Part shown: positions 21,899 through 33,279 of the stretch, piece by piece
How the letters are laid out: the number at the start of each line of letters is the position of its first letter
How positions within the stretch are numbered: the stretch's first letter is position 1
From: Pogostemon cablin
Taxonomy: Eukaryota > Streptophyta > Magnoliopsida > Lamiales > Lamiaceae
Direction of reading: 5' to 3'
DNA length: 64,000 bases
Assembly: GCA_023678885.1 (NCBI GenBank)
Contig: CM042962.1
Span: 27,728,336 to 27,792,335, forward strand
Made by a program: the position numbers and the translations under genes
Notes under the pieces: generated by a model
Databases searched by the model: none
What the model saw: only the letters and a program-made list of their open reading frames with translations
Told to the model about the DNA's origin: nothing

Positions 21899-23937
21899 CT
21901 AGGTGGGAGCAAGCTCGACTCGACTCGGCATAAATTGAGAAGCAAGGATGGCCAGTATGACTAGAAACAATACCAGCTGCAATAGTACACATGAACTATA
22001 CTTACCAACCCTTTTCTGCAGCTTCAATATTTCATCAGCACTTCCTATATCTTCACAAACTTTATCCAACTTTTCAGTTTCCTTCTTCAGCACAGCGGCC
22101 ATGTTTTCAACATCTCCGAGCTTATCCAGTATTTGAGTTTGCTCAGAAGCCAGTGCCTTTTGTTCTTCAATAACAGCAATTTGATTGACAGCAACAGCTT
22201 TCAGATTATGGACTGTTCTTGATATTGCTAAACACACCACGTCTGTTTCCACCTTCTGCTTATAGAGGTCTTCGAGTTCTCTCATCTCATCTCCAATTGC
22301 AGTTTCTATCACCTCCGATTGGGATAAACTTTGGGGACCCTCACCACCTTGTGACTGATCCGACCTTGTCTTATGATTTTTGGTTTCTTCATCTGTAAAC
22401 TCTGTGCACAAGTCTGTAATAGAATCATCAACGGAGATACTGTTGCCAATTTCCTTAAACATTAGCAGCTCTGCAAAACCAGTTTTAACTTATCAGAAAA
22501 GAACACAAAAAATGTACAACAGAGGCAACAAATCAAAAAAGAAACCAACCTTTTCTTATAGCTTCTTGTGCTGAATGGAGTGCAAAGAGAGATTCATCCA
22601 GGGGATCCTGTTCGGTCATGGTACAATGATTCGTGCTTCTTTCTTTTTTAGCCTCCAAACATGAACCAGCAACAGGTGACGAATCTCCATACCCTCCTTC
22701 ACCATCTTTGCTATAACCATCACCATTTCCATCATTAACTTCTTGTCCACTGCCCATGGCTCCTTCACTGTTCTCGTCATCATAATCATTTGGTCCGTCA
22801 TTTTGAATCCCATTATTTAAGGGATAAGTTCCCTGCATAAACACAAAATTGGAGCTTCGCGAGTCAGACTCCATGCTGGAATGAGAGTTTTCTTTCTTGA
22901 TTTTGACCCATTCCCCTTTAGCTTTTTTAGTACTCTCAGTCCAACTCTTTCCCTGCCGGCCACGCTGCACTGGATGAGCCAAATTCTTTCCACTCAAACT
23001 CATCATCATGCTCCTATCCCGCGGAGATCCCATAAACATTGGTATCTCATACTTTAACTTTGGAGCACTAGCAGCTGTGGAAGATTTGCTACTCTGATCC
23101 TCACTATTCTCTGAATCCGTTCCAGTAGCAAATGATGGACCCAAACCCAAACCTGAATCATCAGGCAGAGCAAAACCATCCATACTTCTAACCACAGCAT
23201 TTGTGGAAGAAACAGAGCCCTCACTCTTTTGCTTTCGATCAGCATATTGCATCCTTTTACTCGGATTAGCATTAGCACCTGAATTGTTTAAGTTGTGCGC
23301 CACCATTCTATTGGTATCAACGCTACTATCCCTATGCCTATTGGAATCCCTCGCGATCCTTCTCCATTTCCTCAACCCATTCCCTTTCTTCGTACTTGTA
23401 GAGAGGGGAGACACTTGGGGTTCCATGTTAATAGACGGAGAGCTCACATACTCATTAACTTGAGGAAACAACTCGCTATTATCATTATTTCCCACTACAC
23501 AAGATCCATTATTTTGAGGCTTAGATTCACCAGAATTTTCCAGATATTCTGAAATAGAACCACTTACAATTTCCTCATTATCTTCCACTGATTCAAGTAC
23601 CGAACACTCGCTTTCCAAATCCATCTACAATAAAGTCCCCTAATTCCCACTTACAATATTACTCAACTACGAGGAATCCCCCAAAGATTGATTATTCAGA
23701 TCAAGATCGAGAACAGACTACCATCATTCCAGCTCATGGGGTTATCCAACACAGGGAAAAGCTCAAATCGATCGCGAATTGAATCCCGATAACTTTCGAG
23801 CAGAATTCAATTCGATTTTCTCAATACTGGAAATTAACAATTTGAGCGAAGAACATTTGACATAAAATTGGAGGGGGGAAACTTGAATTAACGAAGGGAA
23901 GATGAATTCATAAGCGTACCTTAGGGCTGGGCTCCAT
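21899..23937 (-). CDS. WIP: WPP-domain-interacting protein (plant KASH protein)
   Basis: An outer nuclear envelope protein. Family knowledge: WIPs bind SUN proteins through a C-terminal KASH tail and recruit WPP-domain proteins such as RanGAP, and they act in nuclear shape and movement. Exons read from the minus strand: 23937-23920 (possible first coding exon MEPSPK), 23624-22550 and 22470-21899. Donors GTACGC and GTTGGT and acceptors GTAG and GCAG keep the frame. From the ATG at 23624 the protein has 548 residues; with the upstream ATG, 554. Residues 1-358 are low-complexity Ser/Asn-rich with a KGNGLRKWRRI basic patch. About 418-515 is a coiled coil rich in Leu/Glu/Lys. About 519-538 is a transmembrane helix. 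The last nine residues are PSRVELAPT. Family tails usually end in a hydrophobic residue plus VPT; here it is LAPT. Length and order fit WIP1-3. Which WIP paralogue it is cannot be told. Confidence 0.92.
22471..22549 (-). other. Second intron of the WIP gene (79 bp)
   Basis: GTTGGT...TTTTGCAG, phase 1, joining codons AAA G|AG CTG (Lys-Glu-Leu). Short and T-rich as is typical for plants. Reading through it would give a stop within a few residues. Confidence 0.9.
23625..23919 (-). other. First intron of the WIP gene
   Basis: Runs from GTACGC after AAG (23919) to TTTATTGTAG just before the ATG at 23624. If the upstream ATG at 23937 is used, the intron is in phase 0 and adds six residues. If not, it is a leader intron. 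Both readings are open. Confidence 0.7.
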
Positions 23938-23999
23938 TAATGAAGGTGGAGTTTCTATGGGGGAAATTATGAGGGAGGAGAAACCCTAGATTTGGAATG

Positions 24000-24768
24000 G
24001 AATTAGAGATTTATAACCGTAAATGTGTACATCTGATAATTTAGAAAATTAGGAAAAGAGGAAGGACGGCGAAACGAAAATAGACTTAGGTGGAACGTGG
24101 AACGGAAGTGGGACCCGCAGCTGAGGTTGTGGTAGGCCCCACACGACAGAAACACATGACTACTGACTAGATTCACTACACTACAACTAGATCGCTCATT
24201 TTGTCATCAAAATACTAGTACTATTTTTTTTATTTCTTTTATTTTTAAGAAAACTGACTTTAATTAAAATTGTTAGGTTAAGATTTACAACGTACAAATC
24301 ACGGATTGTGAATGTAGAATTTATTTATGCTCTTAAAAATATCATCGAATTACTGCACCATTCATGGAAATAATATTTTTATTGCCACAAATTTTTCATC
24401 TCTTGCCAACTTTAGATTCTCACTTGTAATTCTTTCACCATGTTTTTCGCTAATTGCTATTCACCCTACCATTTAATGTTTGCAAAATATTGTATTTTAA
24501 TATGTAGTGAGTTTAGAGATACAATATTTTAATATATAGCGGGTGTGTGTATTGGGTAAGTGTATTGTTGAAAAAAAATTGAGGAAGACTCTACTGTCTT
24601 CCTCCGACTTATCACCGACAGTTTGTTCAGGGCTCCAAATTCTACGATGGCAACTAAACACGTACCTCTTGTCATGGTAACTTGTTGCTCTGAAATATAA
24701 TTTATAATTTTTAGAGAATTATTAACATCCAAACTTTTTTTTAAAAGTGTCCAAAAAATTTTAATATA
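24000..24768. other. WIP upstream region and intergenic DNA
   Basis: The first 200 bases are the probable promoter and leader start of the minus-strand WIP gene (AAACCCTAGATTTGGAATGG on the plus strand near 23981). The rest is AT-rich. No other gene seen. Confidence 0.5.
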
Positions 24769-24985
24769 TTCTTTCGTCCCACTACAACGGGTGCATTTAG
24801 TTATTTTGTTATATTTTAATACAAAGTATGTATTTTTTTTCTTTTTGTAAATGAGATTCACACTAATCAATTCATATTAGGACCCACACACAATAAACAC
24901 TATTGTACTCACTACACATAAAATATCATATTAACTTAATTTGCGTGAAAAACAAATGTATACGTTGAAGTAAGATGGAGAAAGT
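24769..24985. mobile_element. Degenerate Stowaway-like MITE
   Basis: Left end CTTTCGTCCCACTACAACG and right end GAAGTAAGATGGAGAAAG are diverged inverted copies of the family ends. It abuts the 5' edge of the LINE remnant. Confidence 0.5.
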
Positions 24986-25490
24986 GTTAATTAAAAGAAA
25001 TCAGAAGAGTCTTCGTTAGACTCTAAGTTCCCAAGATTATATAACATCAGTATGAATAAGGGTGAGTTAATATCACGTATGGGAAAATGGGAGTCTGAGT
25101 CTTGGTTATGGAACTTGGTATGGAGAAGAATACTTAGGCAGTGGGAGTTCGAGTCTACTAACAATCTTTTTGAAATTATTAACAAATCATGCTTGGAAAA
25201 GACACCTAGATAATTGAAAATGGAAAGAGAGCAAGCAAGGAGACTACTATGTCAACGAAGTCTATCATCTACTACACAGGAAGGCCAATGATGGAATAAG
25301 AGAATCAAATATTGAAATTAACAAAAGATTGTGGGAAAGCGAAGCTGCAATGAAAATCAATATCCACGCTTGAAAATCTTGAAAAGAAGAATGTCAACCA
25401 CGGTGGAGTTTCAAAGAAGAGGATGTCTACCGATGGGAGTTCAGAACGTGTGTCCACTTTGCAAAGCTGTTCCTGAAGAAGTTCATCATA

Positions 25491-25718
25491 CTCCCTCCGT
25501 CCCGCCAAAAGAGAGTCTTTTGCTTTTTTGCACGTAGATTAAGGAGTATTATTATTTAATGTGTAGTGGGTAGTTGTATTAGTGAGAGTGTAGTCCCCAT
25601 ATTATAATTGTATTAGAGAGGGTGTGTGGGTTTCATGTGTGTAGAAAAGGAAAGAGGACCCTTTAGATGACTTGTCTAAAATGAAAAAAAAAACCCTCTT
25701 TAAATGGGATGGAGGGAG
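25491..25718. mobile_element. Stowaway-like MITE inserted in the LINE
   Basis: Ends CTCCCTCCGTCCCGCC and GGGATGGAGGGAG with TA on both sides. Removing it and one TA rejoins the LINE zinc-finger motif in frame (EEVHH, then IFFECSK). This shows the insertion came after the LINE. Confidence 0.93.
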
Positions 25719-26038
25719 TATATTTTTCGAATGCAGCAAAGTTTCAATAATCTGGCAAGAGAGCTTGAAATGGACAGGTTTTCAAACACCACTATTAAAT
25801 GATCCAAAGATACACTTTATGCATTATAGTAATCTCGCATGGAAGAAAATTGATAAAAAGTTTATGGTTGGGTTGTGGATGTGTGTTGTGTGGCTTATTT
25901 GAAAAAATAAAAACGATTTAGTGTTCAATGATGGTAAGTGGGAAGCAGGGCATGTAAATACATGAAGCAACAACTCAATTATGGTCTTGATACGCTTAGA
26001 AGTTAAAGAAGGTCGGTCACGAAGCAAGTTACAGATAT

Positions 26039-26162
26039 TGATCAGTTTACCTTCTTACACTAGTTTTTTTTAGTAACTTTGATTGATTTTGAGTTTTTTT
26101 GATCAGTTTACCTTCTTATACTCTTAATTTTCTTGAGTAACTTTGATTGATTTTGAGTTTTT
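26039..26162. repeat. 62-bp tandem duplication
   Basis: Two adjacent copies beginning TTGATCAGTTTACCTTCTTA and ending GATTTTGAGTTTTTT, with a few differences in the middle. Lies in the 3' non-coding part of the LINE. Confidence 0.9.
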
Positions 26163-26284
26163 TGGAAGACAGAAATAGTTTAGGTTGTTGTGATATTAGA
26201 TTTGACTTTTTATCTTTATTGTAATCTGTAATTTGGATAATTCTCATACCTTTTGAAATGAAAGTTAAAAAAAAAAAATCATTT

Positions 26285-27060
26285 TGAGTCTTTGACCCAT
26301 CCATAAATACCCAGTCCAAAATTAACACTCCCACATCAAACTACTAAATTGCTCATTGGTAGGCAAGAAGCCCTCAGCCTACATAACCGCAACTAATGCT
26401 TTTAATAATCTTTAAGATTTATATTGTAAAATATTAATTCAATGTGAAATAAACATATTTTAAAAACAAATATTATATCATATAAATAGAATAATCTACA
26501 ATAAAAAATTATTCTATGATCACACAATTAATTTTGCACCTCTCCAAATTCGTTTATAATTGTTTGTACTCTTCTCATTAATGTTTGAATGAAACAAATA
26601 GCAAAAAATACCCATCAAATTATCGTTCAACTACCCTACAATTAACGTGTTCATCTCACATTGGATCAGGCTTTCTTTTTCACAGGTTTATGACTATACC
26701 AAAACTAAATAAATTATTTTAATTTAATTAGTCAATCATTTTCTTTTCCTGAGTGTTTTTTAATTCAACCATAAATGTAACGGGAATTAAAATGCAATTA
26801 TACAAATCACAAGCCTGAAAACGAACAAAGTTACAAAGCACTCTTTTTTCTGTTAATTCTTGAAAAAAAAATCCTAAAATGAAATTAAAATTGCACAAGA
26901 ACTGGCACTTCAGCAAGTCTACAATGCAATCAACAATTCCTCAATAAATAAAAAATAAAAAATTACATCATAACACAAATCAGTTATCAATCACTCCAAC
27001 AAATCATATACACACAACAAACAATTAAAAACCAAATAATAAAAATAATAATAATCATGT
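26285..27060. other. Intergenic region, 3' of PRA1 gene
   Basis: AT-rich, no gene seen. The right half is probably the 3' untranslated region and terminator of the minus-strand PRA1 gene. Confidence 0.5.
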
Positions 27061-27067
27061 GTGTTAT

Positions 27068-27664
27068 TCACAGGGGTGGAATTCCAGCAGAACGAGTATT
27101 TGGGGAGACGATCAAGCCGTTCGAAACGGCATCGTTTTCGTCCAGAAAAAGGCCTTCCGGATTTCTCAAGGCTCCATGGACCACCGAGATCAAAAGCCCA
27201 ACGCCAATGCCAATCGACAGACTATTCAACGGGCCAGTGGCCCAAAGGGCCACACCGGATATCAAAACGAGGCCCAGAATCACGGCCCAGTCGCTCACGT
27301 GATGGCCCCATACCAACAGCGGATCTTCGCGGAAGAATTGCAGAATAAGCCACAGAAAGAAGACGAATCCGACGGTGAGCAGCGCAATTGGGTTTCCGAT
27401 TAGGGATACGGAGGCGCAGGCGGTGATTATGACGGCGTAGTTTACCGAGAAGTAGGCGGCGTTTCGGCGGAATCGGAGGGAGGCGGCGGAGAGGGAGGAG
27501 GGGAAATCGAGCAGGGAGGTGGTGGAGAAGAACTCCGGCCAGGGACGGCAGCGGGAGAGACAGGCGGATAGGTTCTGCGTGGATCGGGAAATGACGTCGA
27601 CGCCTGAGATTGGGATTGTGGTGTAGGTAGCGGCGGCGGCGGCGGCGGTCGTGGTGGTGGGCAT
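27068..27664 (-). CDS. PRA1 family protein (prenylated Rab acceptor)
   Basis: A small multi-spanning membrane protein of the endomembrane system. The PRA1 family binds Rab GTPases and helps vesicle traffic between ER, Golgi and endosomes. It is an intronless frame of 198 residues from the ATG at 27664, chosen because the family pattern begins there and the 50 codons before it look like leader. Seen: a Thr/Ala-rich start, VISRSTQNL at 24-32, RPWPEFF at 40-46, RFRRNAAYFSVNY at 64-76 (the conserved N-terminal block), and hydrophobic segments at about 75-90, 91-111, 126-143 and 147-163, arranged as two pairs. GALRNPEGLFLDE at 165-177 and an acidic-polar tail follow. Length is normal. The subclade is uncertain; the start resembles the D/E/F groups of plant PRA1 more than B. 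Confidence 0.93.
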   Translation of the reverse strand: MPTTTTAAAAAATYTTIPISGVDVISRSTQNLSACLSRCRPWPEFFSTTSLLDFPSSLSAASLRFRRNAAYFSVNYAVIITACASVSLIGNPIALLTVGFVFFLWLILQFFREDPLLVWGHHVSDWAVILGLVLISGVALWATGPLNSLSIGIGVGLLISVVHGALRNPEGLFLDENDAVSNGLIVSPNTRSAGIPPL

Positions 27665-27820
27665 TTTGACTTTTTTGGGGAGGGTCAAACTCCAACTAAG
27701 TGCTTGGACGTCACAATCTGGCGTCGTCGTGATATGTTGGCAGAACAGAATAGGTTTGGTATGGAGGGATGATCCTGTACGATAATACCCCACGGAAGGC
27801 CGAGTGGTCGTCACGTCTAT

Positions 27821-27838
27821 TGGGCCTATATAGGCCCA
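27821..27838 (-). promoter_or_regulatory. 18-bp perfect palindrome in the PRA1 promoter
   Basis: TGGGCCTATATAGGCCCA reads the same on both strands. It holds two inverted TGGGCC/GGCCCA elements, the core of plant site II (TCP-type) motifs, around a TATATA core. It sits about 157 bp upstream of the PRA1 ATG. A further GGCCCA lies at about 27877-27882. This suggests a TATA/site II promoter for the gene. Function is inferred from position. Confidence 0.6.
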
Positions 27839-28071
27839 GATTGATGTTCTGTTTTACCTACAACTTCGTTGTCACCGGCCCAATTCAAAACTCATGAATG
27901 CAGATTTACTAAAGATTTATCTTTTTAAGAATCTTTAAAATTTTGAGGACATTTACTACGGAACAGTAAATCAATTTTTGAAAATCGGAAGGAATCGGCC
28001 GATTTAATTCCGAATGATTTTAAAAAATTGTTTTTAGGTTGAAACAGTTGAACTAGCCAAAAGTACTATCC

Positions 28072-28250
28072 TGTATAAGCAAAGTTACTACCCCACCACC
28101 CCTGTCCTGAGTCGCTGTTTAACTTGTGCTTGCAAGGGGTCAAATCCATATCAAAAGCAGTATTCGAAACCCCCACCCTACATTTATAAGCTCAGTTGAA
28201 AGGTTTTTCCACCCGCCCCTCTACCACTTGAACTATGCACTGGGGTAAGG
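28072..28250 (-). mobile_element. tRNA-derived SINE, copy 1
   Basis: On the minus strand a Pol III A-box-like sequence TAGTTCAAGTGGTAGAG (about 28216-28232) is followed about 60 bp later by a B-box-like GGTTTCGAATACTG. This is the spacing of a tRNA-type promoter. The 3' part is T/G-rich and non-coding. A related copy is at 46085-46285. Confidence 0.7.
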
Positions 28251-29250
28251 TATAAGTAATTATAGTATAGGTTATCATATGATACATGCATATAAAAAAA
28301 TCAAGACTTTAACAAATTTTAATAATATTTAAAAGTGAAATATATTTATTAACTATTGTAATGTTGTAATCAAAATCATTCACTTAGTTGATTTTGTTTT
28401 GGGTTTATTTAGGAAGAAGAAATATATAATATTTAAAATTAGATGAGTTTAATAAATCCAACAAATAATGTTAATTTATGTTTGTTTTGTATTTAAATAT
28501 GATAAATTATATATTTATATCAAATCAATATAAGAGTAAAGAGTGATGTGTGTGGGAGACTTTGATGTGATGTGTGTGGGATATGTGAGATTTATATACT
28601 TTTATGTCTCGTAGAAATATTTATATTTATTTTTTTGCACGGGAATTAAGAAATATAATATTTTAATATGTATTGAGGTGAGAGAAATAATATTTTAATG
28701 TGTAGTGGGTAGTTGTTGTATTAGTGTAGTGTTGTGGTGTAGACCCCATGAAGACATTTAAATGTTTTGTGCGCGTCCCATTTTTACTATAAAGAGAAAT
28801 GTAAAACCTCCCTACGGGACGCTCAAAATGAAAATGTATAAACGTTTCTATGGGACAGATGAAGTACTTTGGTTTTGATAAATCTTAATCAAATTAAGGA
28901 ATGGATTATATAATAATGGGTCCATTACTTGTACAATTTATTTACCTATATTATTTATTATTAGATACAATTTTCAAATTAGATTACTATGCATTACTAA
29001 TTTAACTCATTAAATACCTTTTTTTAACCCTATTATAAGTTTGATTGTATTCAGAAATTAATTACCCATTCATCTCTCCATGAAAATACGAAATAGATTG
29101 AGATTAATAAATCCGTTAAAAAAAAGAGTCGAAATGAAAAAATATAGGTTTAAGATTGTTGTGTTCAATTTCAACCAATCTTTCGAGACTTCCGGCGACT
29201 TGAGGAACTTCGTCGAAGGTTTAACCGAGGGCAAAGGCAGCAGCAGCGTG
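28251..29250. other. Intergenic AT-rich DNA with degenerate MITE
   Basis: No gene seen. About 28600-28866 has weak Stowaway-like ends (TTATGTCTCGTAGAAATATT and TATGGGACAGATGAAG) and the TTTTTGCACGGGAATTAA interior tract. The phrase GTGATGTGTGTGGGA is repeated at about 28551 and 28577. Confidence 0.5.
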
Positions 29251-29489
29251 AAGGGTTGAGCCGGTCGCTGATCATCATCGTTTGGGGACGAGGAGGCGGA
29301 GGGTGTAGACTGAGGGACTGTACTCAGAAAAGAAAAAAATTTATAACCATACAGAACACAGACATTATATCAGCAACCGTCAGTATTCCGAGAGATCTTA
29401 TAATAGTATTCAGAAAAATTTGTAACCATACAGAACATACAGAACGCAAACATTAGAACAACAATTGTCGATATTCAAAAAATCTTATA

Positions 29490-29760
29490 CTCCCTCCGTC
29501 CCAAAAACAACTTCCCGGTTACTGTAGATACGGAGTTTAAGAAAAAGTTATTTTTTGCTTTACTTTTAAGGGTAGTTTGATATTTTTAGATAATAAATAA
29601 ATTATAAAGTAAGTTATGTGAGTTGTAAATGGGTGACAATTTTTAAATTAAAGTGTATTGTGGGGTTATTGATTTATGTGTATTTCCTTATTTGTGGGTG
29701 TGAATTTTTATGAGACGAATAAAAATAGAAAGTGTGAATTTGTTTATAGGATGGATGGAA
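29490..29760. mobile_element. Stowaway-like MITE in the minisatellite
   Basis: Left end CTCCCTCCGTCCCAAAAACA after TA; right end TATAGGATGGATGGAA before TAA. Repeat units continue directly on both sides. Confidence 0.75.
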
Positions 29761-29937
29761 TAATAGTTTTCAGAAAAAATCATAACCATATAGAACGCAG
29801 TATTCCGAGAAATCTTGTAATAGTATTCAGAAAAAATCGTAATCATACAGAACACAGACATTAAACAGCAACCGTCGATATTCAGAGAAATCTTATAATA
29901 GTATTAAGAAATAATTATAACCATACAGAACGGAGAC

Positions 29938-29945
29938 ATTAGAAC
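29938..29945. repeat. hAT target duplication, left (ATTAGAAC)
   Basis: Exact match to 34536-34543. Confidence 0.85.
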
Positions 29946-30350
29946 CAGTGATTCGAAAATCAGACCGGACCGGCCGGTTCGATCGATTAAACCTAGAACC
30001 GGTGCCGAAACTGGTCCGAAAATCCCCTAAAACTATTTCTGAGGTTACACCGGAAAAACCGGATAGACCGATCAAAATTGGAACAATCGTCCAAACCGGA
30101 AATGGCCGGTTTTAATAAAAAATAGCTCTGTCGGGATCTGCCGCTTCTTGCGCTCGTCGGGAGAATCCTTTGCTTAGTCAGTCAGATTCCGGTGGTTCTG
30201 GTCGGTGTAGATTTAGAGTCAGTTTTTGAAAATCGGACCGAAATCAGACACGACGGAAGCTTGAACTTCTTTCTGCTGAACATCGACAATATGCGGCGAC
30301 GACAACGATGGTAAGATTTCTTGAGTAGAATGAGGTATGAGAGTGCAGGT

Positions 30351-30803
30351 TGTTGGAAATAAATCCATGAGACATTAGCCCTATTATGATAAACTGAGAT
30401 CAAACTATAATACGGAAGCGTACCTGATCCATTGAGTCTCTAGGCGGAACACGAACTCAGGATCAATGTTATATGACCTTCCTCAACTAAATCCTCCTAA
30501 TTCCTTTATGGGATCGTAGTAATCCCTCCCGATGGGGAGAATGGAAGACAATGTACCACTTAGTATATTGGGGACCATAACCTGGGAGTCTTTATATACT
30601 ACTTGACTAGACCACCCATAATCACCTAATCATGTAGTATTGGGTATCTACTCAATAAGTTCATGTCATTTATTATTATAGCCCATGAACCTTTAACCTT
30701 AATTGGATCACTTAATTAAGTCCATAAAATAATTGAATAGCTAATATAATTGTATAATAATATATTACCCACAATTAGATTATAATGGAAATTAATAATT
30801 TCC
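30351..30803 (-). repeat. 3' LTR of the LARD-like element
   Basis: 453 bp, TGTTGGAAAT...ATTTCCAACA. On the minus strand it is preceded by a purine tract AAGTGGGAGAT (polypurine tract position) and contains a TATA box TATATAAAG at about 30590-30598. Both agree with minus-strand orientation. Confidence 0.7.
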
Positions 30804-33279
30804 AACAATCTCCCACTTGGGCTATATATTTTCCGTTAGCAATTATATCAAGAGTCCTTAGTTGCGCAACTTTATGCTATTCCTCTTTAGGCTATACTTA
30901 ACAATCTGGTCCATCTCATATACTAATATGGAACTACCGCGGCATTCACCACATTATAACTCGTGATTAAACCCCGACAATCACCATATCAATATACTCA
31001 ATGACATAGATCAAATATGGTGAGTAGCATGAAAATTACATGTCAAATGTGATCATCATGTCTATTTCCAACTGGTCCAATTTTAAACTTTAGTGAGATC
31101 AATCTATAATGTAAAATATTACAAAATGAAATTACTTAAGTGAATTCACAATGAATTCAAAGTCATGAACTTTATTCTGCAGAAAACTGAATTATCAAAA
31201 TCAAAGTGTTTTGAAAACTTTAAAGAACAATAAATATAGACTCCCACTGAACTAATGTATTCTAAAACCATATAATACCCACATGATTAGCTAGCTCATA
31301 AAATTGCAGGGTGTTGAATACATAATTGGTGGATCAATATTTAGAATCTATCATAATATGATATTCTAAAATTTTATCTACACAAAACACTTTCTTTAAC
31401 AACCAAAAATTCTATGTCAATTTGTTTGACTTATAAGTATTTTTGTCATAAATACTTTACTGCGAACTAACTGTCACAATGAACTTTATGTGACAAATCT
31501 TCGCAACCTTTATTTCATGTTTGAATGCCCTTAGTGTGCTACTAATTCTGTTGTCATGGTTAATGAGCTAAAGTATTTGCTTAATACTTTTACTTGTATA
31601 GCTCTCCGACCAACAGAAAATATAGCCTGAAGCGGATCTTATACTGTATTGACATCCAACAAACTCAAAATCAGAATTCCTCATGATCACTGACAAATCT
31701 GATCCCTGATGTACAGGCATATTATTTTTAGTTCCCTATACATACTTTATAAAGATCCATACTAAAGTTACTTAAATGTCTACTTAATATACCAACAACA
31801 TAAGCCAAATTAGGTCTTGTAGAGACCTCATCATACAACAACTTCCAACAACCAATGAATATGGAATGTTTCTACATTTCTTAAATCTTTAGTTTAACTT
31901 TAGGGCACCTGATTGAGACTGTACTTGTCTCCCTTAGTTTAACTTAAACATTCTCCCACTGAATCACATAATCATCTACATTTGTCTCAAAACCAAATGA
32001 GACACTTACTTCATGATGATACTTGTGATTCCTTTACGAAAAAAATTTTTGCTTGAATGCATAGATGAATTTCCTAGTAGTTCTTAAACCATTTAGATTG
32101 TATCATCAGTATTGCAATCAAGGAACTTTATCTTTACATCCATTTAATATGATTCAAGATCAAAATGTGCTATTTAATGTCACGATTATCTTATAATAAT
32201 GTCTTTCTTCCCTTTTGAGTATAATCCTATATCAAGATGCAAACCTAATCATCTTGTATTGATTTATACTCATAACTTATAGCATTAACACACTTTGGAG
32301 TAATTGGACCTTTCATGGTTTGATGAACATTGTTTGAATGTTCTACCATTAATTCTATAGTGTCCTCATTATTTAAGAGAAAAACTACATAATCATTCAA
32401 ATTGTCTTTCACCCAACTCTAGTGGTTTTCTTAGTGAAATTAATTCTTGAGGTTGTTGAATTTGTTATTCCTTAAATATTATTGACATTGTCATATCGTT
32501 ATTCTGAATTTGCACCAATTTTTTAAAGCATAAGTGGGAATCGAATCGACTCCCCATAAGGACAATGTCTCTAATATTATTCTTCCCCCAAAATCAACAT
32601 CCTCACATAATACCGTATTACTCATCTCAAATATGATCCGATCAATTGGATCATAAACTTATTATCTTTATTTAATACCAATAAAGTAGCTTGTATCTAT
32701 TTGAATCCAATTTTCTTTAGTAGATCTCAATGATCTAGCCTTAGTTGGATATCACCATATGTGAAACTCAAAGAGTTCTCACAACTACTTTGGTTGGAAC
32801 TTTATTGAGACCATAAGCTGCAATCTTTAGTATTTCTCCAATTAGTAACCATATATTGTGGAGTATTATTTTTATCTTTTAACTACACCACAACACCATT
32901 CATACTAAGTAATCTTAATGTGGTGTATTATAAAACAATTCCACAAGCCTTTAGGAGAAAACGAAAGGTTATACTTTAGTTTCTTTTTAACAGCTTTCCA
33001 AACGGGTTTTTCTTTGTTGCCTTTATACTTTATTGAGACAGAGTTTGTTAGAAACTTATTAGTTCATTCTTATTGTTAAAGTTCTCATCATGTATAATTT
33101 TGTTGTTGACATAGGTTAAACTTAATTAACAGACTTCTTAATTGTACAGAGAATTAATCCAAAATGATTATCATGCTTGCACTAAACTTTATAATCTTTC
33201 AAATTTTAAATAGTTTAGAATCATCTCAAGGAATTTATCACATCATTAGTATCAATACCAACTTGTAAGTAACACTCTC

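Larger units (their letters stand above)
24990..26280 (+). pseudogene. LINE (L1-type) 3' remnant with poly(A)
   Basis: Corresponds to the C-terminal part of a plant LINE ORF2. About 25040-25200 reads SRMGKWESESWLWNLVWRRI and QWEFESTNNLFEII, as in LINE C-terminal regions. The zf-RVT motif CPLCKAVPEEVHH ends at 25490, where a MITE intervenes (25491-25718). It resumes as FFECSKVSIIWQESLKW and later WLI, NDLVFN. In-frame stops and shifts are present. The 3' end at about 26268-26279 is a poly(A) run. The 5' part, including the RT itself, is absent, as expected of a 5'-truncated copy. Confidence 0.85.
29320..29945. repeat. Minisatellite, about 80-bp unit, left part
   Basis: Diverged copies of a unit containing TTATAATAGTATTCAGAAAA, ACCATACAGAACACAGACAT and AGCAACCGTCGATATTCAGA. 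Copies lie at about 29320-29487 and 29760-29945 and resume at 34536-34770. The array is broken by a MITE (29490-29760) and by the hAT-like element (29946-34535). Confidence 0.85.

Noticed and set aside
27222..27695. 157-codon minus-strand frame overlapping PRA1
   Set aside because: An Arg/Pro-rich reading in a shifted frame over a GC-rich part of the PRA1 gene; the PRA1 frame has the family motifs.
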